DNA of 40,155 nucleotides, taken from Candidatus Nanopelagicales bacterium (GTDB lineage Bacteria; Actinomycetota; Actinomycetes; S36-B12; CAIYMF01). The position numbers and the translations under genes are program-made. This document shows positions 1 to 9,415 of the stretch, one piece after another. The notes beneath the pieces were generated by a model. The model saw only the letters and a list, made by a program, of their open reading frames with translations, ran no database searches and was not told the DNA's origin. The stretch is from NCBI GenBank assembly GCA_025456065.1, contig JALOLH010000007.1, positions 1 through 40,155 of the forward strand, given 5' to 3'. Positions within the stretch are counted from its first letter, which is position 1; each line of letters begins with the position of its first letter.

Positions 1-2
1 AC

Positions 3-503
3 CCCGGGCAGCCGGGCCTGCCCTACGACCCGGCCGGGAGCGCCGCGCACTGGGAGGCCCGCTACAGGCGCCAGCGGATGTTCCTGGGGGTGCTCGCCGC
101 GTTCGTCCTGCTCGGCACGCTCGCCGTCGTCGGGGTGGGGTTCGCAGCATGGCAGGCCATCCGATCCAACCCGCTCGTCGACGCGGCCCAGGGGCTCAGC
201 GACACCCTGGGCGGATCCTCAGGCGACCGCAACCCGCTCGATGGGCTGCTCCCCCAGGTCCCCTCCCCCGAGGGTGCCACCCCCGAGGAGGGGACCCCGA
301 CCGACCCGGGCGCGCCCGGGGAGGGCCAGGGCGAGCTCGCGCTGCCCGAGGAGCTGCGCGACCTCGGCAGTGCGCTGGGCATCACCGACGTGCGCCAGCT
401 GCTCGACCTCGCTGTCGCCAACGGCCTGATGACCCAGGAGCAGGCCGACGCGCTGGCCGCGGCGATCGGGATCGGCTCGGCGCTGGGCTCGTTGGGGGGG
501 TAG
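3..503 (+). CDS. Hypothetical single-pass membrane/secreted protein, 5' truncated by window edge
   Basis: Frame is open to the left edge (PGQPGLPYDPAGSAAHWEARYRRQRMFLGVLAAFVLLGTLAVVGVGFAAW...); one hydrophobic segment, then a Pro/Gly/Glu-rich region; stop TAG at 501-503. Confidence 0.7.
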   Translation, partial: PGQPGLPYDPAGSAAHWEARYRRQRMFLGVLAAFVLLGTLAVVGVGFAAWQAIRSNPLVDAAQGLSDTLGGSSGDRNPLDGLLPQVPSPEGATPEEGTPTDPGAPGEGQGELALPEELRDLGSALGITDVRQLLDLAVANGLMTQEQADALAAAIGIGSALGSLGG

Positions 504-535
504 GGGACGCCGGGACGACGCCCGCGGGTCGAGCG

Positions 536-943
536 TCACGGGCTGGTGAAGCGCCCCGCGCTGGCCCGCTCGGCCTCGGTGAGTGGCCGGAACCGCAGCG
601 CCGACCACACCTCGTCGATCGCGACCTGCGTGATCGGTCGCACCCCGTACGCCGCCATCAGCCGCCAGAGCGAGTCGCGGTTGAGCGCGATCCGGTTGCC
701 CTTCGGGTAGCACAGCCAGAGCGCGCGCGGGACGCCCAGGAGGTCCCGGTGCACCTCGGCGAACCCACGCAGCCCAGCCTCGTCGTCGACGAGCACGACA
801 GCGACGTCCGCCGCCGCGAAGCCCTCGACCTGGGTCACCCCCTCGGGCAACGGACCCAGCAGGTGCAGACGGGTCGGGTCCGAGCACCAGACCGCCGAGC
901 CCGGCCGGATGAGCAGCTTCTGGGCGAGGGTCCTGGCAGCCAT
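536..943 (-). CDS. DUF3052-like protein
   Basis: 135 aa from ATG (CAT at 941-943): MAARTLAQKLLIRPGSAVWCSDPTRLHLLGPLPEG...WLCYPKGNRIALNRDSLW...; pattern recalls DUF3052. The longer ORF in the track has an implausible Arg-rich N-terminus. Confidence 0.7.
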   Translation of the reverse strand: MAARTLAQKLLIRPGSAVWCSDPTRLHLLGPLPEGVTQVEGFAAADVAVVLVDDEAGLRGFAEVHRDLLGVPRALWLCYPKGNRIALNRDSLWRLMAAYGVRPITQVAIDEVWSALRFRPLTEAERASAGRFTSP

Positions 944-971
944 GGGTCCTCCGGGGTCGACGGTGCCGCGT

Positions 972-1919
972 TCAGGGCGCCGCGGGGGTGCCGGCGGCCA
1001 GCTCCGCGACGAACTGCACGGAGGCGTTCGAGATCTGGGTGCGTGCCTCGTCGTGGCTGATCGTCGGCTCCCCGTCACCGCGCTGGGCGCCGTAGTCGCC
1101 GAAGTGCGCGTGCACCGCGCCCTCGATCGCCTGGAACCGGGCGTCGTCGGGCAGGTCGGCCCTCGATGCCTCGATGTCGGCCGGCGTCGCGAGCCCATCG
1201 TTCGTCCCGGAGATGCTCAGCACCCGCGCACGCAGGGAGTCGGCCATGTCCGTGGCGGGGTACGAGGCGTAGAGCAGCAGGCCGGTCGCCGGCGCCGTCG
1301 CCGCGTCGTCGGCCCCATCGGCCTCGATGGCGGCGACGGTGCCCCCGAGGCTGTGCCCGCCGATCACCCAGCCGGTGACGTCGGGGCGTGCGGCCCGGGC
1401 GTCGTCGAGCGCGCCGGTGGCCAGGAACGCGATGCCCAGCGGCTGCTGGACGATCACCACCGTGTGGCCCGCCTCGGCCAGGGGCCGCAGCACGGCGGCG
1501 TAGGCGCGCGCCTCCACGCGTGCGCCGGGCTGGAAGAGGACGCCGGTCGACGAGCGGGTCCCCGTGGGCTCGAGCACGATCCGGGTGCGCGTCTCCGTGA
1601 CCCGGACGGCGCCGTCCGAGGCCATCGCCGCCAGCGCCGGCTCCTGGGCGCTGAACGGCCGGAAGTAGGCCACCATCGCCAACCCCCCGACCGCACCGAC
1701 GAGCAGGGCGATCGAGCCGACCCGTCGCCACCCGCCCGGCAGGGGCCGGGCGCGGCGGTGCAGCCAGAGCGCCCAGAGGGCCCCGAGCACGGTGAGGAGC
1801 AGCAGCACCGCGTACGCCCAGTGACCGTGCACGACCGCGGGCGCCTGCGTCAGCAGCGCCCACGCGACGACGGCCAGCCCCAGCACGGCGACGATCCGGA
1901 CCACCCACGACCACGACAC
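972..1919 (-). CDS. Alpha/beta hydrolase with N-terminal transmembrane segments
   Basis: GGHSLGG nucleophile elbow, ISGTNDGLATP and a late His (EGAVHAHFGDYG); two N-terminal hydrophobic helices; GTG start at 1917-1919 chosen over the longer ORF. Confidence 0.8.
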   Translation of the reverse strand: MSWSWVVRIVAVLGLAVVAWALLTQAPAVVHGHWAYAVLLLLTVLGALWALWLHRRARPLPGGWRRVGSIALLVGAVGGLAMVAYFRPFSAQEPALAAMASDGAVRVTETRTRIVLEPTGTRSSTGVLFQPGARVEARAYAAVLRPLAEAGHTVVIVQQPLGIAFLATGALDDARAARPDVTGWVIGGHSLGGTVAAIEADGADDAATAPATGLLLYASYPATDMADSLRARVLSISGTNDGLATPADIEASRADLPDDARFQAIEGAVHAHFGDYGAQRGDGEPTISHDEARTQISNASVQFVAELAAGTPAAP

Positions 1920-2007
1920 GGGCCGGATCCTACGAGTCGTGTCGGCCAGAGCCCGCCACGTGCGGCGGGACGGCAGAATCTCCCCCTGCAGGCGTTTGCT
2001 CCGTTGG

Positions 2008-2045
2008 GGTATGTCCGCTCCGTGGTGCGGCGGAGCAGACGTACC
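2008..2045 (+). repeat. Imperfect hairpin formed by inverted copies of the CGGAGCAGACGTACC motif
   Basis: GGTATGTCCGCTCCG (2008-2022), 8-nt loop, CGGAGCAGACGTACC (2031-2045); one G.U wobble and one mismatch. Confidence 0.6.
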
Positions 2046-2082
2046 GCGGCGGAGCAGACGTACCGTGGCGGAGCAGACGTGA
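2029..2082 (+). repeat. 19-bp tandem repeat, about 2.8 copies (GGCGGAGCAGACGTACCGY)
   Basis: Units at 2029-2047 and 2048-2066, partial unit 2067-2080, directly upstream of the DUF4032 gene. Confidence 0.85.
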
Positions 2083-2101
2083 CCATCCCCGAGGAGCCCC
2101 C

Positions 2102-3352
2102 ATGGCGCTGCGCGCAACGACGACCGCGGGCGAGCCCGACCTGCTCTTCCTGCCGTGGGCCGTGCCGCTCGAGGCCTGGCCCGCCGACCTGACCGTGGCA
2201 CTGCCCCGCGGCATCTCCCGGCACACCGTCGGCTTCGTCGAGGTCAACGAGCGCATCTACGCGGTGAAGGAGACCACCGAGGCCGCCGCGCGCCGCGAGT
2301 ACGACCTGCTCGCCGAGCTGCGCCGGCTCGGCGCGCCGTGCGTCGAGCCGGTCGGCATCGTCGCGGGTCGCCAGGACGCCGACGGCGAGGAGCTGGCGGC
2401 CGCGCTGGTCACCCGCCACCTGCCCTACTCGCTGCCGTATCGCGCGCTGGTCACCCCGACCCTGCGGCTGCAGACCGGCGAGCGCCTGCTGGACGCACTC
2501 GTGGTGCTGCTGGTGCGACTGCACCTGTTCGGCTTCGCGTGGAACGACTGCTCCCTGTCGAACGCGCTGTTCCTGCGCGACGCCGGGGAGTTCGCCGCCT
2601 ACCTCGTCGACGCCGAGACCGGCGAGCTGCGCCCGGGCCTGTCCGACGGCCAGCGCCGCTCGGACGTGGAGACCGCCGCGCTCAACGTGTGCGGCGAGCT
2701 GCTCGACCTGCAGGCCGGCGGGATGATCCCCGAGGCGTTCGACGTCGCGGTGGTCGGCGACGAGCTGCGGATGCGCTACGAGCACCTCTGGATGACCCTG
2801 ACCGAGCCGGTGTCGGTCACCGGCGACGATCGCCACCAGATCCACACCCTGCTGCGGACGCTCAACGGGTTGGGCTTCGACGTGGGGGAGCTGAGCGCGG
2901 AGGCCAGCCCGGACGGGACGTCGGTGCACGTGCGTCCGCAGGTTGTCGAGCCCGGCCACCACCGGCGCCGGATGATGCGCCTGACCGGCCTGGAGATGCA
3001 CGAGAACCAGGCCCGCCGCCTGTTGAACGACCTCGACTCGTACCGGGCCATCCACGGGGGCGGGGCCGACGAGCAGGTGGTCGCCCACCGCTGGGTGCAC
3101 GACACGTACGAGGCGGTGCTGGCGCGCGTGCCGGCCGAGCTGCGCCGCCGCATCGAGGACCCCGAGCTGGTGCACGAGGTGCTCCAGCACCGGTGGTTCG
3201 GCTCGGAGCGGGCCGGCCGGGACGTGGGCCTGGCGTGGGCCACCGACGACTACGTCGACCAGTACCTCCGGCACGCCGCGGACGAGGCGATCCTGCTCGT
3301 GGCCGAGGCCGCGACGGACGCGCTCGACGCCAAGCCCGACGAGCAGGCCTAG
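2102..3352 (+). CDS. DUF4032 domain-containing protein (kinase-like fold at N-terminus)
   Basis: 416 aa; kinase-like FAWNDCSLSNALFLRDAGEFAAYLVDAETGE; SD-like GAGGAG upstream of ATG; recalled DUF4032 family. Confidence 0.8.
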   Translation: MALRATTTAGEPDLLFLPWAVPLEAWPADLTVALPRGISRHTVGFVEVNERIYAVKETTEAAARREYDLLAELRRLGAPCVEPVGIVAGRQDADGEELAAALVTRHLPYSLPYRALVTPTLRLQTGERLLDALVVLLVRLHLFGFAWNDCSLSNALFLRDAGEFAAYLVDAETGELRPGLSDGQRRSDVETAALNVCGELLDLQAGGMIPEAFDVAVVGDELRMRYEHLWMTLTEPVSVTGDDRHQIHTLLRTLNGLGFDVGELSAEASPDGTSVHVRPQVVEPGHHRRRMMRLTGLEMHENQARRLLNDLDSYRAIHGGGADEQVVAHRWVHDTYEAVLARVPAELRRRIEDPELVHEVLQHRWFGSERAGRDVGLAWATDDYVDQYLRHAADEAILLVAEAATDALDAKPDEQA

Positions 3353-3493
3353 CCCGACGCGGGTTCGGGCCCGTCGAAGAACGCCGCGGACGAGGCGATC
3401 CTGCTCGTGGCCGAGGCCGCGACGGACGCGCTCGACGCGGAGCCCGACGAGCAGCCCTAGCCCGACGCGGGTTCGGGCCCGTCGAAGAACGCC
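3273..3493. repeat. 108-bp tandem duplication (two copies plus 5 bp) spanning a convergent gene junction
   Basis: ACGCCGCGGACGAGGCGATCCTGCTCGTGGCC... starts at 3273 and again at 3381; 3 mismatches by eye (CCAAG/CGGAG and GGCCTAG/GCCCTAG). Confidence 0.93.
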
Positions 3494-4320
3494 CACAGCA
3501 GCACGTCGGCGAACCGGGCCCCCCAGGCGAGCTCGTCGTGCGCCGCACCGGGCACGACGCGCGCCGCCAGGCGCTCGGGCGGCCGGACCGAGGCCCGGCA
3601 CGCGGCAGCGGTCGCCTCGAGGTCCTCGACGAGGCGGTCGGGATGGTCGACGTAGCCGAGGTGCTCGGCCCCACCCATGTCGAGGCTGACCCACGTGCCC
3701 GGGGCGAAGCCCGTGTGCACGAGGTGGTCGCGCAGCAGGCTCCCGCGCATGGGCTCGTCGAGGAGCACCGGCGAGAACGCCAGCAGGCGGCCGAACAGCG
3801 CGGGGTGCCGCAGCCCCGCGTAGAGCGTCATGTACCCACCCATGGAGGAGCCCGCCAGCCCGACGCGCGTACGGTCCTGAGCCACGCGGTACGTGCGCCG
3901 GACGAGCGGGACGACCTGCTCGGCGAGGAGGTCGGCGGTGGCGGCCCCGTCAGCCGTGATGGGCCGGCCGTCGAGCATCCAGTCCCACGCCGTGTACTCG
4001 GCGTAGCGGCCCCACGGGTCCTGCGGGCTGTCGATGCCGACGACGACCAGCCCGGGGATCCGACCCTCGGTGACCAGCGCGTCGACCGTCTCGTCGATCC
4101 CCCACTCCATGCCGAACGCCGTCGTCGACCGGTCGAAGAGGTTCTGGCCGTCGAACATGACCAGCACGGGGTGGTCACGGTCGTCGCGCTCGTAGCCGGG
4201 CGGCAGGTAGGTCCGCACGGCGCGGCGCTCGCCGCGGTGCAGCACGTGCGTCACGTCCACCCGCCCGGTGACGGTCGAGCGCCACGGCCGCTCGTCGTCG
4301 CCGGTCCGACCGATCGCCAT
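3457..4320 (-). CDS. Esterase family protein (putative esterase / esterase D-like alpha/beta hydrolase)
   Basis: VLVMFDGQNLF, VVGIDSPQDPWGRYAEYTAWDW, GLAGSSMGGYMTLYAG nucleophile elbow; promoter-like TAGCGT 6 nt upstream of ATG. Confidence 0.85.
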   Translation of the reverse strand: MAIGRTGDDERPWRSTVTGRVDVTHVLHRGERRAVRTYLPPGYERDDRDHPVLVMFDGQNLFDRSTTAFGMEWGIDETVDALVTEGRIPGLVVVGIDSPQDPWGRYAEYTAWDWMLDGRPITADGAATADLLAEQVVPLVRRTYRVAQDRTRVGLAGSSMGGYMTLYAGLRHPALFGRLLAFSPVLLDEPMRGSLLRDHLVHTGFAPGTWVSLDMGGAEHLGYVDHPDRLVEDLEATAAACRASVRPPERLAARVVPGAAHDELAWGARFADVLLWAFFDGPEPASG

Positions 4321-4368
4321 GGACGCACGCTAGCGGCGGGCGGCCGGCGATCGCCTCGGGACGACCGC

Positions 4369-5394
4369 TCAGCCGCGGCGGGCGGTGGCCACGGCGTAGA
4401 GGGCGATCCCGGCGGCCACCCCGGCGTTCAGTGACTCGGTCGCGGCATCCATCGGGATGGCCACGAGGTCGTCGCAGGTCTGCGAGACGAGGTGCCCCAG
4501 GCCCTTGCCCTCGCTGCCCACCACGAGCACGACCGGGCCCGCCGCCGTGGCGGCGTCGAGCTCGGGCAGCGTCAGGCGGCCGCCCATGGCCAGGCCGAGC
4601 ACGGTCGCACCGTCCTTCTGGGCCGCCGTGAGCCAGCGCACGAGGTTCGTGACCCGGGCCACCGGCACTCGGGAGGCCGCCCCGGCCGAGGTCTTCCAGG
4701 CCGCCGCGGTCATCCCCGCGGCACGGCGCTCGGGGATCACCACGCCGTGGGCGCCGAACGCGGCCGCCGACCGGACGACGGCACCGAGGTTGCGCGGATC
4801 CGTCACGCCGTCGAGGACCACGACCAGCGGCTGCTCGCCGCGCTCGTACGCGGCCCCGAGCAGATCCGCGCCGTCGGCGTACCGGTACGGCGGCACCTGC
4901 AGCACGATCCCCTGGTGCACCGCACCACCGCTGAGGCGGTCGAGGTCGCCGCGGGTGGTCTCCAGCAGCGGCACGCCACGCCCCACCGCGAGCTGCATCG
5001 CCGCGCGCACGCGGTCGTCGGCATCGAGGTACTGCTGGACGTGCAGCGCGGAGGCCGGGATCCCCGCCTGCAGCGCCTCGAGCACCGCGTTGCGCCCGGC
5101 CACCGCCTCCGTCGCCGGCTTGCCCCGGGAGCCGCCCGCACGGCTCCCCGAGCCCCCGGTCCGGCCGCCCGATGCGCCACCGCCGCCCCCGCCCGGGCGC
5201 CCGCCGCGGCGGTCCCCGCCGCGCTGCGCCGCCTGCTTGCGCTGCTGCGCCACGTGCCCGGGCCGGTCCTCGGCCCGCGGCGTCGGCCCCTTGCCCTCGA
5301 GCTTCTGGCGGCTCTGGCCGCCCGAGCCCACGGTGGCGCCCTTCTTCGTGCCCGCCCGGCGCATCGCGCCGCGGCGCTGCGAGTTGCCGGCCAT
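4369..5394 (-). CDS. rlmB: 23S rRNA (guanosine(2251)-2'-O)-methyltransferase RlmB (SpoU family) with Gly/Arg-rich N-terminal extension
   Basis: VAGRNAVLEAL, VLDGVTDPRNLGAVVRSAAAFGAHGVVIP, VLVVGSEGKGLG, ATESLNAGVAAGIALY (SPOUT motifs); ATG at 5392-5394 overlaps the cysS stop (TGATG). Confidence 0.93.
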   Translation of the reverse strand: MAGNSQRRGAMRRAGTKKGATVGSGGQSRQKLEGKGPTPRAEDRPGHVAQQRKQAAQRGGDRRGGRPGGGGGGASGGRTGGSGSRAGGSRGKPATEAVAGRNAVLEALQAGIPASALHVQQYLDADDRVRAAMQLAVGRGVPLLETTRGDLDRLSGGAVHQGIVLQVPPYRYADGADLLGAAYERGEQPLVVVLDGVTDPRNLGAVVRSAAAFGAHGVVIPERRAAGMTAAAWKTSAGAASRVPVARVTNLVRWLTAAQKDGATVLGLAMGGRLTLPELDAATAAGPVVLVVGSEGKGLGHLVSQTCDDLVAIPMDAATESLNAGVAAGIALYAVATARRG

Positions 5395-6782
5395 CAGGGC
5401 TCCAACGCCCAGCGCGGGCCCGAGGGGGTGTCCTCGATCGTGATCCCCGCGGCCTTCAGCTCGTCGCGCACCGCGTCCGCGGTGGCGAAGTCGCGCTCGG
5501 CCCGAGCCGCCTGCCGTGCGGCGAGCCGCCCCCCGACGAGGACGTCGAGGGCCCGGCGGGCCGCATCGCTGGCGCCCCCAGCCGCCCAGAGCGGGTCGAG
5601 CGGGTCGACGCCGATGACGCCGAGCATCCGGCGCACCGAACCGAGCAGCTCCGCCAACCCGTCGGTCGCCCCGGCGGCCAGCATGCGGTTGCCCTCCGAG
5701 ACCGTCTCGTGCAGCACGGCCAGGGCCGCGGGCACGCCGAGGTCGTCGTCCATGGCCGCGACGAAGGCCTCCGGCAGGGGCGCATCCGCCCCCTCGCCGA
5801 CGCGCTCGACGGCGCGCTGCACGAACCCCTCGAGCCGGCGGTACCCGGCCGCGGCGTCGGCCAGCGCCTCGTCGGAGAACTCGATGCTCGAGCGGTAGTG
5901 CGCCGCCGCGAGGTAGAAGCGCAGCTCGACCGGCCGGACCCGCTTGACCACCTCGGTGACCAGCAGCGAGTTGCCCAGCGACTTGCTCATCTTCTCGCCG
6001 GCCGTGGTCACCCAGGCGTTGTGCATCCAGTACTGCGCGAACCCGTCGCCGACCGCCCGGGACTGGGCGATCTCGTTCTCGTGATGCGGGAAGACCAGGT
6101 CCAGCCCGCCGCCGTGGATGTCGAACGCCGGGCCCAGGTACTCCCGGGCCATCGCCGAGCACTCGAGGTGCCAGCCCGGCCGGCCGACGCCCCACGGCGT
6201 CTCCCACCCGGGGTCGCCGTCGGTGCCCTTCCAGAGGGCGAAGTCGCGCGGGTCGCGCTTGCGGGCGTTCGGGTCGGCATCGGCGGCGGGCTGCATGTCG
6301 GCCATGCGCTGCCCGGACAGCGCCCCGTACTCGGGGAACGACGCGACGTCGAAGTAGACGTCGCCGTCGGACGCGTATGCGTGCCCGGCGTCGATGAGCC
6401 GTCGCATCAGGGTGGTCATCGCCGGGACGTGCCCCGTGGCCCGCGGCTCGATCGTGGGCGGCAGGCAGCCCAGGATCCGGTACGCCTCGGCGAACGCGCG
6501 CTCGTAGTGCGCTGCCACGGCCCACCAGGGCCGGCCCTCCTCGACCGCCTTGGCGAGGATCTTGTCGTCGATGTCGGTCACGTTGCGCACGAACGTGACC
6601 TCGTAGCCGGATGCCTGCAGCCACCGGGCCAGCACGTCGAAGCTCACGCCCGAGCGGATGTGCCCCACGTGCGGCGCGGACTGCACGGTGGCGCCGCAGA
6701 CGTAGATCGACACGCGTCCCGGCTCGAGGGGGACGAAGTCGCGCATGCCGCGCGTCGCGGTGTCGTGCAGTCGCAGTGCCAC
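5394..6782 (-). CDS. cysS: Cysteine--tRNA ligase
   Basis: [70 protein letters not shown] start with TAGGAT-N6 upstream. Confidence 0.97.
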   Translation of the reverse strand: MALRLHDTATRGMRDFVPLEPGRVSIYVCGATVQSAPHVGHIRSGVSFDVLARWLQASGYEVTFVRNVTDIDDKILAKAVEEGRPWWAVAAHYERAFAEAYRILGCLPPTIEPRATGHVPAMTTLMRRLIDAGHAYASDGDVYFDVASFPEYGALSGQRMADMQPAADADPNARKRDPRDFALWKGTDGDPGWETPWGVGRPGWHLECSAMAREYLGPAFDIHGGGLDLVFPHHENEIAQSRAVGDGFAQYWMHNAWVTTAGEKMSKSLGNSLLVTEVVKRVRPVELRFYLAAAHYRSSIEFSDEALADAAAGYRRLEGFVQRAVERVGEGADAPLPEAFVAAMDDDLGVPAALAVLHETVSEGNRMLAAGATDGLAELLGSVRRMLGVIGVDPLDPLWAAGGASDAARRALDVLVGGRLAARQAARAERDFATADAVRDELKAAGITIEDTPSGPRWALEP

Positions 6783-7032
6783 CCGCGAATCCTACCGGCG
6801 GCACTGCACGCGCAGCCGCGGCCGAATCCACACTCCGCCCCTGCCGAAGGGCGCGCCTGGCAGGAGTCGCAGCCCAAAGCCACCTTCCCGAACCCCGCCG
6901 GCCGGCTGGAGGGTCGATTCCGGGTGCGGGTGGACGACTGCGGCGTGGGGCGCAGCCCTTCCTTGTCGAGAGCGCCGCGGGTCGCCGCGCGCGGCGGCGG
7001 CACGCGGCCGCACTGGGCGAGGCCGGCGCGGC

Positions 7033-7524
7033 TCAGCGGCGGGGCACGACCAGGGCCGTCGCGATCGCGGCGACCCCCTCGCCACGACCGGTCAGCCCCA
7101 GGCCGTCGGTGGTGGTCGCGGACAGGCGCACGACCGCGCCGTCGAGCGCGGCGGCGAGGGCGGCCTGCGCCTCGGCGCGCCGCTGGCCGAGCCGCGGGCG
7201 CTCGCCGATGACCTGGACCGCGACGTTGCCGACCTCGAACCCGGCGGCCCGGACGCGCCGCAGCGTCTCGCCGAGCAGGGCCGCGCCGGAGGCGCCGCCC
7301 CATTCAGGCGCCGCGGTCCCGAAGTTCGAGCCCAGGTCGCCCAGGCCAGCGGCGGAGAGCAGGGCGTCGCACGTCGCGTGGGCCGCGACGTCGGCATCGG
7401 AGTGCCCGGCCAGGCCCGGTACCCCGGGCCAGTCCAAGCAGGCCAGCCGCATGGGCCGGCCAGCGTCGGAGGGGGCGAACGGGTGGACGTCCACCCCGAT
7501 CCCGACCAGCGGCAGCACGTCCAC
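7033..7524 (-). CDS. ispF: 2-C-methyl-D-erythritol 2,4-cyclodiphosphate synthase
   Basis: [54 protein letters not shown]. Confidence 0.95.
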   Translation of the reverse strand: MDVLPLVGIGVDVHPFAPSDAGRPMRLACLDWPGVPGLAGHSDADVAAHATCDALLSAAGLGDLGSNFGTAAPEWGGASGAALLGETLRRVRAAGFEVGNVAVQVIGERPRLGQRRAEAQAALAAALDGAVVRLSATTTDGLGLTGRGEGVAAIATALVVPRR

Positions 7525-7525
7525 C

Positions 7526-8215
7526 TCAGTCCTCCTGTCCCGCCACCAGCGCCTCGGCGAGCAGCAGGTCCAGCGGCGTGGTCACCTTGAACGCCCGCGG
7601 ATGCCCGGGCACGAGCGTCACGGGCAGGCCGAGCGCCTCGACCATGCCGGCGTCGTCGGTCGCGCCGGGATCACCGGCCCCGTGGGCCCGGCGCAGCACC
7701 GCGGCGGGGAAGCCCTGCGGCGTCTGCACGGCGCGCAACGTGGCCCGATCGAGGGTGCGGGACCGCCCGTCGGCATCCACCGCGCGGATCGTGTCGACGA
7801 CCGGGAGGCCGGGCACCACCGCGGAGGCGCCGTCGAGCACGGCGTCCACGACGGCGGCGACCACCTCCATCGGCACCAGGCATCGGGCCGCGTCGTGCAC
7901 GAGGACCACCGCGAACGTCTCCGGCACCACGTCCAGCGCCCGGCGGACCGACCCGGCCCTGGTCGCGCCGCCGGTCACCGCCACGACGGGCACGCCCCCG
8001 GCCACCTCGGCCGCCACGGCGGCCATCGACGCCTCGAGGCCGTCGGGGCACGCCAGCACCACGAGCCCGACCCGCGGCTCGGCCACGAGCCCGCGCACCG
8101 CGTGGGCCAGCACCGGCTCGCCCCCGAGCAGCGCCATCGCCTTGGGCACCCCTGCCCCCAGCCGCTCGCCGGAGCCGGCGGCCGGCACGATCGCGGCGAC
8201 GGGACGGGGCGGCAC
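7526..8215 (-). CDS. ispD: 2-C-methyl-D-erythritol 4-phosphate cytidylyltransferase
   Basis: [54 protein letters not shown]. Start placed at GTG 8213-8215, 7 nt downstream of TAGCGT; the track's longer start (8224) would overlap that -10. Confidence 0.93.
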   Translation of the reverse strand: MPPRPVAAIVPAAGSGERLGAGVPKAMALLGGEPVLAHAVRGLVAEPRVGLVVLACPDGLEASMAAVAAEVAGGVPVVAVTGGATRAGSVRRALDVVPETFAVVLVHDAARCLVPMEVVAAVVDAVLDGASAVVPGLPVVDTIRAVDADGRSRTLDRATLRAVQTPQGFPAAVLRRAHGAGDPGATDDAGMVEALGLPVTLVPGHPRAFKVTTPLDLLLAEALVAGQED

Positions 8216-8287
8216 GGACATCACGCTACGACACCGACGCCCACCGGCCGGGGCGGCACGGTGGGCGTCGGGCGGTTCGTCAGGAGG

Positions 8288-8770
8288 TCAGGACTGCAGG
8301 ACCTCGTCGAGGATGGCCTCGGCCTTGTCCTCGTTGGTGCGCTCGGCCAGGGCGAGCTCGCTGACCAGGATCTGGCGGGCCTTGCTGAGCATGCGCTTCT
8401 CGCCGGCCGACAGGCCGCGCTCGCGCTCGCGGCGCCACAGGTCGCGGACGACCTCGGCCACCTTGATGACGTCGCCGGACGCCAGCTTCTCGAGGTTCGC
8501 CTTGTAGCGGCGCGACCAGTTCGTCGGCTCCTCGGTGTAGGGCTGCCGCAGCACGTCGAAGACCCGGTCCAGGCCCTCGGCGTTGACCACGTCCCGCACG
8601 CCGACCAGGTCGACGTTGTCGGCGGGGACGCGGACCGTCAGGTCGCCCTGGGCGACACGCAGGACCAGGTACTCCCGGTCGACGCCCTTGATGGAGCGGA
8701 CCTCGATGGATTCGATGAGGGCGGCCCCGTGATGGGGATACACGACCGTGTCGCCAACCTTGAAAGACAT
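8288..8770 (-). CDS. carD: CarD family transcriptional regulator
   Basis: [23 protein letters not shown]...[20 protein letters not shown]...[32 protein letters not shown]...[23 protein letters not shown]. Confidence 0.97.
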   Translation of the reverse strand: MSFKVGDTVVYPHHGAALIESIEVRSIKGVDREYLVLRVAQGDLTVRVPADNVDLVGVRDVVNAEGLDRVFDVLRQPYTEEPTNWSRRYKANLEKLASGDVIKVAEVVRDLWRRERERGLSAGEKRMLSKARQILVSELALAERTNEDKAEAILDEVLQS

Positions 8771-8797
8771 AGAGTGGGGGACCCCTTTCGTGGGCGT

Positions 8798-8805
8798 CCA
8801 GTCTA
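8798..8805 (-). promoter_or_regulatory. Predicted carD -10 element (TAGACT)
   Basis: AGTCTA on plus (8800-8805) = TAGACT on minus, about 30 nt upstream of carD ATG with an AAAGGGG SD-like sequence between. Confidence 0.5.
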
Positions 8806-8856
8806 CCACGCAGGGGGGTCCCCTCCAGGACGTCGAGCGCCCGCTAGCATGCGGCC

Positions 8857-9384
8857 GTGATCCGTTCGCGCGTCCTCGCCACCGTCGCCGTCTGCCTCGC
8901 CGCCGTGCTGCCCACGGCCGGCTGCTACCAGGGGTTCGAGGGCACCGTGAACACGCAGGGCCCCAGCGGCAACGGCACCGACTTCGTGGTGGGCGACCTC
9001 AAGGTGCAGGACGCCACGCTGGTCACCGACCCCGAGGATCCCACGGCCGCGTCGCTCATCATGACCCTGCTCAACGAGGGCGAGACCGACGACAGCCTGG
9101 TCGCGGCGACGGTCGGGACGAGCACGGGTGCGACGGAGGGTCCGATCGCGCTGCCATCCGGCGCGGTGGTCCCGGTCGGCTCGCCGGAGCCCGGCAGCCC
9201 GTCGATCGCGTTCATCGGCCTGACCGCCAAGCCCGGGGACTTCGCCCCGGTCACGCTGCGGTTCGGCTCGGCCGGCAGCACCGAGCCGGTGGGGGTCAAG
9301 GTCGTGGTGGGCGAGGGGTACTACGCCGACTACGCGCCCACCATCGACCGCGAGGAGTCGCCCGACGCCTCCCCCGCCCCCTGA
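8857..9384 (+). CDS. Putative lipoprotein of unknown function
   Basis: Signal peptide with lipobox-like LPTAGC; TAGCAT-N6-GTG leaderless start. Confidence 0.75.
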   Translation: MIRSRVLATVAVCLAAVLPTAGCYQGFEGTVNTQGPSGNGTDFVVGDLKVQDATLVTDPEDPTAASLIMTLLNEGETDDSLVAATVGTSTGATEGPIALPSGAVVPVGSPEPGSPSIAFIGLTAKPGDFAPVTLRFGSAGSTEPVGVKVVVGEGYYADYAPTIDREESPDASPAP

Positions 9385-9415
9385 CCCGCCCTGACTCGGC
9401 GGCCCGCCAGGCGGC

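Noticed and set aside
6765-6800. T-box-like GGGTGGCACTGCG at the cysS start
   Set aside because: It is the cysS start codon region itself (GTG GCA CTG CGA); no stem I or antiterminator visible and a leaderless -10 lies directly upstream.
6915-6945. tRNA T-arm-like GGGTCGATTCCGGG
   Set aside because: No matching acceptor, D or anticodon arms around it.
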